Assembly (NCBI GenBank): GCA_013350335.1
Contig: CM023540.1
Coordinates: 16,311,828 to 16,375,827, forward strand
Direction of reading: 5' to 3'
Origin: Chimonanthus salicifolius
Lineage: Eukaryota > Streptophyta > Magnoliopsida > Laurales > Calycanthaceae
DNA: 64,000 nucleotides
Shown here: piece by piece, positions 23,716 through 35,683 of the stretch
Position numbering within the stretch: the first letter of the stretch is position 1
Layout of the letters: every line of letters starts with the position of its first letter
The notes under the pieces: generated by a model
What the model was told of the DNA's origin: nothing
Database searches by the model: none
Seen by the model: only the letters and a program-made list of their open reading frames with translations
Position numbers and translations under genes: made by a program

Positions 23716-26016
23716 ATCATATTAAAGAAAAAGTTTTAGTCCTTTCACCACCAAATAGACACATAAATGGAATTTTTCATTAACAATTTTAAACGTTATT
23801 AATGTAATTTTCTTGACTTAAATATAATTTTCTATTTTTTGGTTTCTTGTTGTTTTGATTCATATCAGACAGAATGCATCTCTTGTGTCTTTTATTTCAA
23901 AATTTAAGTTCAGCCATACGTGTGTGATTTGAATAATTTTCATTTAATTTTAATTAATCATTTTTCTCAAATACAATGGTGGTAGAAGTAACCTCTCTTT
24001 CATTTTTCTCAAACAGACGGAACCTCTTTGTTTTTTGTCAATTTCCATCCCAAATTTCATGTGAATTAGTAGATGAAGTTCATACTGTTCCTTTGTTCCC
24101 CTTACAATATTTTCAGTTTTTATAATTCAGAGAAAATGCCTTCACCATCAATAGTATTAGGGGTGAAACTTGGTTGGCCTTTAACCCAACAGGCATTACC
24201 TGACACGAGATAGTGGAAAAACCCGTATGGAATTCAGGTTGGATGGGGTTCAGAAATTTAAAATCAACCAGATCCAACTTGAATTGATTCGATTTAACTC
24301 GAGTTTCAGGAAATATAAAAAACTTACTGCTAATTGTTTTTCTCAAATTTGAGCTAAAAATGAATTAGATTATCGAGCCAGCAACTTGGATCAAGTCGGC
24401 CTATCAACTCAGGTTGGGTTGGACCAACAACTAAGGTCAAGTCATGTTAAACAATTCAGACCAACAACTAGATTCTGGTAAGGTCGAATTGAACAATTCA
24501 GACCAACAGCTCGAGTTAGGTCGGGTCAGACTCAATAATTTTTATATAGATTAAATTGAATTTATTAAAACCCAATCCAATCTGTCGAGTTTCAACCTTA
24601 AATGTTGTCAACACAATTTTTTTTTTTTCATTATGCAATTTTCTTGAATGGTCGTTTGCCTCTTATGTGAAAGAAATCATGCTTCTTTTCACAAAAGAGA
24701 AAAAAAAGTTCTTTATTTTCTCTTTTAACTTTCACTCTTTTTCATTAGAAAGTATTTACAATAAACAATAAAAAAATCCTTTTTTTTTTCAATCCAAATA
24801 AAATAATACCAATTCCATGTGAACAGGTGTTTGGCACAAATGCACAATTGTGATTTGAAAGGTTGTTAGCTCCAGCACTTAGTGCATGGTAGGGATGTGC
24901 TCAAATTCTAATTCTAAACTGATAGTTCAGTGAATTACTCCATCAATACACATTATTTGTGTATCAATTGATCAAGCAATCAATTGCATAGAAATATCCC
25001 TATCACTCTCCAACAATGAGCGGCTGATAATGAAATGCGGCTGCATGTGGCCCATTGCATCTGATTTGTGGTGAACCATACATCTGTCCCTCATTGCTCT
25101 TCTTGACTACTCTCCCTGTCCCAATTTAATTATCTTATATGGATTTTGAAATTGTTTCAAAATAGTTGTCTCATTTATATTGGAGTAGTAAAAAGTGTGT
25201 TGAAAATAGGTAAGATTATAAGGAGTGCTAGTTTTATATAAAGAGTTTCTTAAAAAATACAAATGTTTTAAATAATACAACTAAAATAGAATAGATGGAG
25301 TATTATATAGTGACTCATTGAAATACATGTAGTATATGATAGTGAATGATCATATATTGACATAATTTCCAGTTTATTAAATTTAAGCATCCAATGTTCA
25401 TAAAAAAAATTTAATGCTCTTATAAGATACATATGTTGGAAAGTGATTTTTACACTGGGAGTTTTTATTAATCACACACCCTAAAACTTTTTTTTTTTTT
25501 ACTCAAAAAACCAATTTTACCCTCATGTCTTCCTCTCTGCGAGTTGCAATCATTGTCAGAAATCTCGTTCTCGGGATATTAATGACAATTGTTAATAGTG
25601 TGATATTTTCAAATTATTGGGGTTTTATCGGAAATTTAAAGGAAAAATCTCATAGAAAATATATTAAAAATAATAAAAATAAATAGTGTGACCGAAATTT
25701 GAAAAAATAGATAATATTTCAAAAATAAAAAAATGTATATTTGGCCAAAGCATTTTTAACGGGAATTTAAAGGTAAAATCTAGCGATTTTAACAGAAATT
25801 TACTGTTTCTCAAGATAAAAATGTGTTTTTAGTGGAAATTTACCGTTAAAAATGGCAAACGCGATATTCGAGTTTTTAACATGCAAAAATGAAAATATCC
25901 AAGATATTTATTACATTGGTTGCAATCACCGCACCCAAGCCCATCTTGGTTCTAGTAATTTGAAGATTGCCAAGCTTCATTGAGAGCTTACCATTGCCAA
26001 CTCCTAATTTTATTAA

Positions 26017-26200
26017 GGGGTTGGTCTAGTGGTTGACATATAAGACTTTAGGATTGAGGTATTGGATTCAATTTCTAGTGACTCCAATGAAGAGCCACTC
26101 CTACAGACTTATTTGATGTGTGCAGATTGGGGTTTTAACACACCCCAAGAGACTAGTCAGGTGCGACGACTGGACACCTCCAAACTTCAAAAAAGATATT
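26017..26200 (+). mobile_element. tRNA-derived SINE, second family
   Basis: Plus strand: A-box-like TTGGTCTAGTGGTTGAC, B-box-like GGATTCAATTTCTAGTG (GGGTTCAATTCCTAGTG in the copy at 34216), then a body with CAATGAAGAGCCACTCCT and ACACCCCAAGAGACTAG. The spacing and promoter boxes are those of a tRNA-derived SINE. The 3' end is not certain. Confidence 0.6.
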
Positions 26201-27976
26201 GCTTTTTAAAGCATATAGTGCCTATAAAAATCATCTTGATAAATAAGTTATTGAAAATTGGGTCCATCAAGAATTGCTTTGATTTAATCATGTCATATTT
26301 TTAGCTCTTTCAATTATTTATGTGATCTCTACACTTTTATATGCTTTACAAACATGTTTTGCTTACAAAAATATCTTGTGTAGAAAGGTTTATATTTTAT
26401 CATTAGGTCCATCAAGAATAACATCCACAGGATCAGTCCAATCATGTTCTAAGACACCCCCCTCCCCCGCTTGACCACTTCTAATTGTTTTTTTAAAGTC
26501 TTCAAACTTTTTGTGACCTTGAAACTTGAATTTAACCTTTTTATTTTGAATAAATAGTATTTTTAGAACATTTCATAATTTAGTTTGAAAATGTTTACCA
26601 AATAATAACATATTAAGATTAATAGATATTTTATAATTACGAAACAACAAGATATTTTTCTAATTGCATTTCCTTTTATCTATTAAGCACAGGATCTGTC
26701 AAGTGTAGAATCTGATGGTTGCAAAGCATACTATAATAGAAGATAACACTATTCAAATGCAATAAAATACATGTAGAGTGTTTGTTCATGTTAATTTTTT
26801 TTCCCTCTTTTTTTTTTTTTTAAAACGTTTGGATAATTTCTCACAAAATTTTGACATACTTACATAAACTATGACAAAGCAAGCACTTCGCATGATTGAC
26901 ATTGATTAAAAAAAAAATTTAATTAATACCTGATAATTCTTTCTCAACGTCACAAATTTTTACATAATAACATAAAAATAGGGGTAAAACCATCAAACCC
27001 ACCAAATTTATTCATAAGGTCCTTTTTTCCTATCTTTTAGTATTCATTATAATTTTTTTTTTTATAGTTTTAGATAAAATATAATAAACTTAGATCATAA
27101 AATATCTTTTCCTAATTTTTAACATTTTTAAATAAAATTTTATTTTTTATATTAACATAACAAAGACCGATTAAATCGTTCAAATATGCTTTTTATATCT
27201 TTTCCTATTTTAAGTAATATTTTTTTATTTTTTCTCTATCAATATAAAAATAAATCATAATCATTCAATAAACAAACAATCAAAATTCATTTCACTATCT
27301 TCTTAATTACCTCTTTCATATATAAATAAATTGAAATTTATGGCATGTAAGCACTAATACACCACCCAAACCACGAAGTTACCCTCATAAAATTTGGAGA
27401 TATAATTTTTTTCTAATATTTAATAATTTTAAATTCTTTAAAAATTACAACTTTAAAAACTTTATACCCATCACGAGATTGTATCAGTTGATAGTGATAC
27501 ACTCTCTGCCCTTATCTATCTGGCACATGTAATGGCCTAAATGTCATGAATTGTGTGCTCGAGAATGAGATCTCATCTCCTTGTCATGTCGGCTTTGAGT
27601 GTTTCATATGGGCACGATACGAAAGCCCATTTCTCATCATCTGTCACTTTGAAGGCAGATATGACGTTCGGAATGATATTTTATTAAAAATAGATTTTAT
27701 TTTATGATTTAAAGTTATATGAGTAAATAATTTATTATATTATTAAAAACAAAATTTATTAAATTAATTAGTTCTTATTTTTAAATTATTAAATAAATAT
27801 TTTAATTTATTACAATAAATCCAACAATAAAGATATATCAAATGAAAATGATAAAAGATTAGATTTAATTTTTTTATAAAAATATTAATAAACTAAATTC
27901 AATATTAAGTGGGTATTAATATTAAGTCCCCGTGAACAATCTCCATATTGGTTTTCTTTTCCCTGAGGCCCTGAGG

Positions 27977-28218
27977 CAGGGGTTTAAAAATCGGTATCGG
28001 CCGATATATCGGCCGATAATTTTCTCTTTCTTCTTTGTTTTTTTAAATATCGGCCGATATCGGCCGATATTTTGATATCGGGCCGATATAATACAGCCGA
28101 TATCAAGGCCGATATTGTGAATATCGGCCGATACGATACATATCGGCCGATATTCACATGCTCAAAACCGATATATATCGGCCGATACGATACGTATCGG
28201 CCGATATTTAAACCCCTG
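27977..28218. mobile_element. hAT MITE built of ATCGGCCGAT palindromes
   Basis: Ends CAGGGGTTTAAA...TTTAAACCCCTG, flanked by the 8-bp duplication CCCTGAGG (27969-27976 and 28219-28226). The paralogous place in copy 2 (near 37115-37122) has a single CCCTGAGG and no element, so this is a proven insertion after the segmental duplication. An additional CCCTGAGG lies directly left (27961-27968). The interior holds about ten ATCGGCCGAT palindromes, probably sub-terminal transposase binding sites. Confidence 0.93.
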
Positions 28219-29193
28219 CCCTGAGGTACTTCTTTTTCACATTTCTCTTATTTTTTTACTTCATGATGCTGTTGTATTCGATTTGAGTCTTACTATAGAC
28301 TTGCTAGTCTCGTAGGTTGTGACGGTTGTCCGGGAATTTTTTGGAATTCTCATTTTTGGGTTAAGAGTGATTTTGTTGTGAAGATCTCTCTGTGGACCTT
28401 TCAATCAGCTCAAGTTTGACAAAATTTGAGTTTGAGCTCAAGTTATAATCTTTTGAACAAATTTATAAAATTTTGTATTTATTTATTATTTATAATTTTT
28501 CTCAATAAACATGGCAGAATAGTTCTAACTTTGTTTTAAACACTTAGGACTCAAAATTTACATACACTCTCCCCTTCAGTGAGTAGAACAAGAGAGAACT
28601 TAGAAACAACCCTGAAGTTCTCTCAAAAGTTTTGAAGGCTTAACTCAAAATTATTTTTGAATTTTTAAAATTATCTTGCAGTATTTGTTTTAAACGAGAT
28701 TTTAACAGCAACCCGATTTTAATGCTTAATATTTATTAAAAAACTTAGAACTCCATAAGAGTCATTTGAGAAGAAGTCAAATTTTAAATATTAAAGTGGG
28801 CCCTAGTCTTTACTTAGTGCGCAAGGTTGTTAAGATATTTCGTTTAAAAATCCTATCCCATGCCATGCCTTCCACCGTTTGTTCTTATCTCCTCTCACCT
28901 CTTTGCTACCCTCAGCCCACTTACCTCATATACTTCATTTACGTGGAGTTGAGCCCTAAGTCTTCTAAGTTTGATAAATACACTTTTCCTCCATCTTTTG
29001 CCTCTCTCTTTCTAATTCTCTCTCATCAGAACTTTTCTTTTATCCTTAAGTCTTTTTCTCATCCCACCTTCTCTCTCAAATCCCTTGTTTCTTTTCTGAA
29101 AAACAGCAAAAGCTCTCCCGTGGGACCCTCCTTTTGTTTTTCCCTCCTCTCTCTTGGCCCTCTCCCTCTGACGCTGGGATTCTCTTCTCTTAG

Positions 29194-29369
29194 GGCTGCA
29201 TTTGGATGGAGGGTAGTTTTTGAGGGGTGCATCCAAAGTTGTATGGAAAGGGTATTTAAAAAATGAAAAAAAGGGTAAAGAGGGGTGTTATTCCATGATC
29301 CTTTAATTATTAAACGAGGGTAATGGGGGGTTAACCAATCACCCCCTTAACCCCCAATCCAAACGCAGT
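29194..29369. mobile_element. GRCTGC-type MITE, copy C1
   Basis: A 176-bp element: GGCTGCATTTGGATGGAGG at the left, CCCAATCCAAACGCAGT at the right, with AGGGGTGTTATTCCATGATC between. It is a short relative of elements A and B. It is present in both copies of the segmental duplication, so it inserted before that event. The target duplication is not clear. Confidence 0.75.
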
Positions 29370-29906
29370 GGAGTTTCTTTTGTCCTTATTCCCTCATCTC
29401 TCTCAGTGTCTCATTACCACAGGCTGTACTGTGCGTGACGCTTCAATTCCATGCAGCCGACTAACGACCCAAATTTATGAGTTTTTTAAAAGAACTTTTT
29501 CATGAATAAGGTGAGGAGGAGATCACATCTATTTATTTTATAGTTTTGTATATTTTTGCATATTTCTATAAAAAATGAGAATATGTGATATTTTAGATTA
29601 AAATGCATGGTTGATTGAAGGATATGACATGGGATTAGACCCGGATCAATAATAGATGTTACTAAAGTTATGAGATTCATAGGAAATAAACCATTGAAAA
29701 ATTAAATGTAAGTGTGGCTTAAAATACCCAGAGGAGGTACTAATATATCTACCGGATGAGATGTTGGGATGTAAAATTAATGTCTACTGATGAGATGTTG
29801 GAATGTAAAATTTACATGCTTTAATAATATGTTTAATATATGCGGTGATTGGATGTCTGATAGACTTGATAGGGTGTATAACATGTTAGAAATACAACAA
29901 GTCTAG

Positions 29907-30170
29907 TTGTATGCTTTATGTGCTTTATTAACAAGTTCGATGCAATATGTTAATTATGTGTATATTGATGAGATGCATGCTTTGTTGTGGGACGAGGAGA
30001 GAGGTATTTTCTCGTATGTGTTTGTTGGTTGGTTAAGCCGTGGTGCGTTTGGTAAGACCCTCGTGCATGTTCTTATTGACCGTATAGGTCTCGAGTGTCG
30101 GTTCACAATTTCAGTTGACGCGATAGGTCCCAATTTTTGGATGGGCAGAGGTGTTGAAGTCCTCCTTTAA
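29907..30170 (+). other. Small ORF shared by both duplication copies
   Basis: The 87-codon frame contains MHALLWDEERG, VHVLID, GLECR and DAIGPNFWMGRGVEVLL. The counterpart at 39375-39632 keeps most of this (MHALLWDEERGI, GLECR, GPNFWMGRGVEVLL). I do not recognise the family. The copies differ by indels within the frame, which argues for a repeat remnant rather than a working gene. Confidence 0.2.
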
Positions 30171-30364
30171 CTAACTTTAACACATTTTGAGATGTGTATA
30201 TGGGCGCATTATAATATCGGTAATGATATTGGCCGATATCTCGGCCGATATCTAATATCTAAGATATCGGCCGTATTAAAATCCGATATTTACACCTCTG
30301 TTATAATATAATGGTAGCTCACATACATGAATGTCTCTAAACTCTTCCCTCGTAGATATCGATA

Positions 30365-30520
30365 AGTTTTTTTTTTTAATTTACGTGTGGGAAACCGCAT
30401 GATTCCAGCGAAAAACTCCCACGAGTGAGCCCACTAACCCTAGGGCGCACTAGAGTTAGGCCATGGGGGTTGGAACCTACAACCTCCTGCTTTCTAAAGT
30501 GGGAGACAACCAATTGAACT
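30365..30520 (-). mobile_element. SINE, paralogue of 21814-21974
   Basis: Same boxes and tail as the copy-1 SINE, with the B box altered (GGTTCCAACCCCC on the minus strand) and a shorter A tail. Flanking target duplications are still visible, ending near 30366 and starting at 30521. It was duplicated with the block, not independently inserted. Confidence 0.75.
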
Positions 30521-31861
30521 CTTCTCCTCATAGATATTGATAGATTTCCCCTCGGAGAAAAATAGAAAGGCTATGCTGAAATTGGTAATCAAATAGACAA
30601 TAGAAATTTGTTACAAATAAAAGTTGAATATTGGCACGAATGCATCTTGAATTTTCTTTCCACATGAAATCCATCTGTTTTTATGGACTGAGTTCAACAA
30701 TATGGGGCCAATTTAACAAATGGGTTGAGCCCAATGGGTCAAGCTCACTCCGAACTTAGGTTTAACAAATCTAATAAGCCTTTTGTCCGAAACAAATAAT
30801 CTTTATTGGAGGTATAATTCTTTGCGGAGGACTTCGAACACAGCTTAAATCTCAACTAATGAACTACTTATGTTCCTAATGGCCACATGTGTCAACATCT
30901 TCCACTTAGCCAACACAAATACATATAGATTCATTCTAAAGTCAAAAGATTGCAGGTGGCTTCGTATATTCGTGGAATTAGTCTCATCTTCAATATAATT
31001 GTGGATACATATGTTATCCAAAAAGGTCACAAAGTTGCTCCAATCATTTGGTGGATTTTCCCTTTTAATCAATTTCACAATGTTGTTCCATTATTACATG
31101 GTTTTACTTTTTTTTTTTTTTTTATGAAACAAGTCATTCCCACCACTCAAGAGATTTATGTTTTGTTGACATATAACATTCTAAATCTTTCAAGCTACAA
31201 TCGAAGTATTGTCAATCACCAACCATCATTACAATGATTTTTACATGATTTGAAAAAAATTAAATGTCCCTTCACTAGGGTATTGTACTTCAATGTGTTT
31301 ACCACTAGTGTAATTCACTCCACTATTATGACAATATATATGAACTATGTTGCTAATTATATCCAGCTTTATGTTAAAATGAAACATAAATTATAAATTA
31401 TCACTATCTCCAGCTTAGCCTAAGGTATAAACATTAAGCCAAGCTTGTATGGAATAATATATAAGGTCTGATTTTTCTTGTTCTATTAACTTTAGATATT
31501 TTGGTTTATTGGTTAAATATTTAACATTTAGTATGAGAGCAAGTACCATGTCCAAATGTTCAAATCTTGATAAAGGTAACTCAGAAAATGGGCTATTTAG
31601 TATGAGTGCGAAAGCCGTGAGAAAGATAGAGCTATCTAGTATACGTGTCGAGTTGGGCCAGCGTAATATGAATTAAGACAAAAAGCCTTACTTTTCATAT
31701 TTTATCAGTTCGAGAGCTTTTGGTGTATTAGTTATATTCCTAAAAATAATATAATAAACTTCTTGAGTAGGTGAGGCTGAACATTTTTATTTCTTATTTG
31801 TTCAAATATTGCAACTTCTCTTAGAAAAAACTATTTTCCTCATCCCAACAAAACTATTTTT

Positions 31862-32012
31862 TGTTTTCTTCTGAATTTATGTGTAGGAAATCATCGAATA
31901 CCCCGCCGTAAAACCTTTACGGGTGAGCCCACTACTTCTAGGATACACCAAAGTTAGACTATGGGGGCTCGAACCCTCACCCTCCCACTTTCTTGTTTGT
32001 TAGTCAAATGAT
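31862..32012 (-). mobile_element. SINE, paralogue of 23565-23715
   Basis: Minus strand: B box GGGTTCGAGCCCCC, better preserved than in copy 1, then GTGGGCTCACCCGTAAAGG and the tail CTACACATAAATTC. The good B box suggests copy 1 decayed more. Confidence 0.65.
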
Positions 32013-33482
32013 CATATTAAAGAAAAAGTTTTAGTCTTTTCACCATCAAATGGACACATAAATGGAAGTTTTCATTAACAATTTTAAATGGTATTACTGT
32101 AATTTTCTTAACTTAAATATAATTTTCTATTTTTTTCTTTCATGTTGTTTTGATTCATATCAGACCGGATGCATCTTTCGTGTCTTTTATTTCAAAATTT
32201 AAGTTCAGCCACACGTGTGTGATTTGAATAATTTTCATTTAATTTTAATTAATCATTTTTCTCAAATACACTGGTGGTAGAAGTAACCGCTCTTTCATTT
32301 TTCTCAAAAACAGACGGAACCTCTTTGTTTTTTGTCAATTTCCATCCCAAATTTCATGTGAATTAGTAGATGATGTTCATACTGTTCCTTTGTTCCCCTT
32401 ACAATATTTTCAGTTTTTGTAATTCAGAGAAAATGCCTTCACCATCAATGGTGTTAGGTGTGAAACTTGGTTGGCCTTTAACCCAACACGCATTACCTGA
32501 CACGAGATAGTGGAAAGAACCCGTATGGAATTTGAGTTGGATGGAGTTCAGAAATTTAAAATCAACTAGATCCAACCTGAATTAACCTGATTTGACTCGA
32601 GTTTCAGGAGATATAAAAAACCTACTGCTAATTGCTTTTCCCAAATTTGAGCTAAAATGAGTTAGGTTATTGAGCCAGCAACTCGGATCAGGTCGGCTTA
32701 TCAACTTGGGTTCGGTTGGACCAACAACTAAGGTCAAGTCAGGTTGATCATTCAAATCAACAACTCAAGTCTGGTCAGATCGAATTGAACAATTCAGACC
32801 AACAACTCGAGTCAAATCGGGTCAGACTCAATAATTTTTATATAGATTGAATTGAATTTATTAAAATCCAATTCAATCCGCCTAGTTTCAACCTTAAATG
32901 TATCAACACAATTTTCCTTAGCCAATTTTCTTTAATGGTCGTTTGCCTCTTATGTGAAAGAAAACATGTTTCTTTTCACAAAAGAGAAAAAAAGTTCTTT
33001 ATTTTCTCTTTTAACTTTCACTCTTTTTCATTAGAAAGTATGTACAATAAACAATAAAAAATCCTTTTTTTTTTTTCAATCCAAATAAAATAATACCAAT
33101 TCCAAGTGAACCGGTGATTGGCACAAATGCACAATTGTGATTTGAAAGGTTGTTAGCCCCAGCACTTAATGCATGGTAGGGATGTGCACAAATTCTAATT
33201 CTAAACCGATAGTTCAGTAAATTACTCCATCAATACACATTATTTGTGTTCCAATTGATCAAGCAATCAATTGCATAGAACTATCCCTATCACTCTCCAA
33301 CAATGAGCGGTTGATAATGAGATGCGGCTGCATGTGGCCCATTGCATCTGATTTGTGGTGAACCATACATTTGTCCCTCATTACTCTTCTTGACTACTCT
33401 CTTTGTCTCAATTTAGTTGTTTTATATAGATTTTGAAATTGTTCCAAAATAATTGTCTCATTTATATTAGAGTAGCATAAAG

Positions 33483-33817
33483 CAGGGGTTGAGATATCGG
33501 CCGACACGTATTGTATCGGCCGTACAGTAATCATATCGGCCGATATGATTAATATCGGTATTTAAAAAAAAAAAAAACAAAACGGTGTAGGGCCCAGGCC
33601 CAGATATCGGCCGATATCAACTGATATTTACATTTTCAAAATTTAAAAAAAAAATAGTTTCTTTTTTGGTTTTTTTTTTATATTTTTTAATTCAAAAAAA
33701 ATAAAATAATAAAATAATACTGATATTTACAAAAAAAAATAAAAAGAGGAGAGAGAATCATATCGACCGATAATTCGGCCCATATGCATATCGGCCTGGA
33801 CGTTTTTTAAACCCCTA
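33483..33817. mobile_element. hAT MITE, ATCGGCCGAT family, 335 bp
   Basis: Starts CAGGGGTTGAGATATCGG and ends GTTTTTTAAACCCCTA. Flanks GCATAAAG (33475-33482) and GTATAAAG (33818-33825) form an 8-bp duplication with one mismatch. The paralogous site in copy 1 (around 25187-25194, GTAAAAAG) is empty. It is therefore a second independent hAT insertion after the segmental duplication. The interior has ATATCGGCCGATAT palindromes and A/T runs. Confidence 0.9.
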
Positions 33818-34215
33818 GTATAAAGTGTGTTGAAAATAGATAAGATCATATGTAGTGTTAGCCTTATATAAAGAGTTCCTTAAAAATACAAATGTTTCAA
33901 ATGAATGTGACCGAAATTGAAAAAATAGATAATATTTCAGAAATAAAAAATGTATATTTGGCCCAAGCATTTTTAACGGTAAAATCTCGCGATCTTAATG
34001 GAAATTTATTGTTTCTCGCGCTAAAAACGTATTTTTAACAGAAATTTATCGTTAAAAATGGCAGATGTAATACACTCGGGTTTTTAACGTGCAAAAATGA
34101 AAATATCAATTACATTGGTTGCAATCACCGCGTCCAAGCCCATCTTGGTTCTAGTAATTTGAAGATTGCCAAGATTCATTGACAGCTTACCACCGCCAAC
34201 TCCCAATTTTCTTAA

Positions 34216-34395
34216 GGGGTTGGCCTAGTGGTTGAAATATAAGACTTTAGGATTGGGGTATTGGGTTCAATTCCTAGTGATTCCAATGAAGAGCCACTCC
34301 TGCAGACTTACTTGATATGTGCAGATTGAGAGTTTTAACACACCCCAAGAGACTAGTCGAATGAGACTGGACACCTCCAATCTTCAAAAAAAGAT
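34216..34395 (+). mobile_element. tRNA-derived SINE, paralogue of 26017-26200
   Basis: TTGGCCTAGTGGTTGAA (A box) and GGGTTCAATTCCTAGTG (B box) are closer to consensus here than in copy 1. Body and 3' sequence are as in the paralogue. Confidence 0.6.
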
Positions 34396-35683
34396 ATTGC
34401 TTTTTAAAGCATATAGTGCCTATAAAAATCATATTGATAAATAAGTTATTGAAAATTGGACCCATCAAGAATTGCTTGATTTGATCAATTATGTCATATT
34501 TTTAGCTCTTTCAATTATTTATGTGATCTCTACACTTTTATATGCTTTACAAACATGTTTTGCTTACAAAAATATCTTGAGTAGAAAGGTTTATATTTTA
34601 TCAGTAGGTCCATCAAGAATAACATCCACAGGATTACTCCAGTCATGTTCTAAGACACCCCCCTCCCCCGCTTGACCACTTCTAATTGTTTTTTTTAAGT
34701 CTTCAAACTTTTTGTGACCTTGAAACTTGAATTTAACCTTTTTATTTTGAATAAATAGTATTTTTAGAACATTTCATAATTTAATTTGAAAATGTTTACC
34801 AAATAATAACATATTAAGATCAATAGATATTTTATAATTACGAAACAACAAGATATTTTTCTAATTGCATTTCCTTTTATCTATTAAGCACAGGATCTGT
34901 CAAGTGTAGAATCTGATGGTTGCAAAGCATACTATAATAGAAGATAACACTATTCAAATGCAACAAAATGCATGTAGAGTGTTTGTTCATGTTAATTTTT
35001 TTTTTCCTCTTTTTTTATTTTTTAAACGTTTGGATAATTTCTCACAAAATTTTGACATACTTACATAAACTATCACAAAGCAAGCACTTCGCATGATTGA
35101 CATTGATAAAAAAAAAAAAAAATTAATACCTGATAATTCTTTCTCAACTTCACAATTTTTTACATAATAACATAAAAATAGGGGTAAATCCATCAAACCC
35201 ACCAAATTTATTCATAAGATCCTTTTTTCCTATATTTTAGTATTCATTATAATTTTTTTTTTTTATAGTTTTAGATAAAATATGATAAACTTAGATTATA
35301 AAATATCTTTTCCTAATTTTTAACATTTTTAAATAAAATTTTATTTTTTATATTAACATAATAAGGACCGATTAAATCTTTCAAACATGCTTTTTATATC
35401 TTTTCCTATTTTAACTAATAATTTTTTATTTTTTTATCAATATAAAAAAAATCATAATTATTCAATAAACAAACAATCAAAATTCATTTCATTATTAAAA
35501 ACAAAATTTATTAAATTAAATTAGTTCTTATTTTGAACATTAAAGATAAATTATTAAATAAATATTTTAATTTATTACAACCAATCCAACAGTGAAAATA
35601 TATCAAATGAAAAACGATAAAAGATAAGATTTCAATTTTTAAAAATATATTAATAAACTAAATTCAATATTTAGTGGGTATTA

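Larger units (their letters stand above)
21668..30218. repeat. Tandem segmental duplication, copy 1 (8.55 kb)
   Basis: Colinear with 30219-39611. The duplicated block starts at GGTAATGATATTGGCCG and ends at GGGCGCATTATAATATC. Landmarks shared in order include the SINEs near 21.8 and 23.6 kb, the GTTGGTCTAGTGG SINE at 26.0 kb, the run ACACCCCCCTCCCCCGCTTG at about 26.45 kb, the CT-rich stretch at 28.9-29.2 kb and the GRCTGC MITE at 29.2 kb. Copy 1 alone has about 405 bp around 25.28-25.69 kb, about 450 bp around 27.3-27.74 kb and a hAT MITE at 27977-28218. I see no convincing protein-coding gene in the block. Where not listed separately the block is AT-rich anonymous sequence. Confidence 0.92.

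Noticed and set aside
28766..29266. 166-codon plus-strand frame in duplication copy 1
   Set aside because: Low-complexity translation of a CT-rich stretch, ends inside a MITE, and the counterpart in copy 2 is broken and much shorter.
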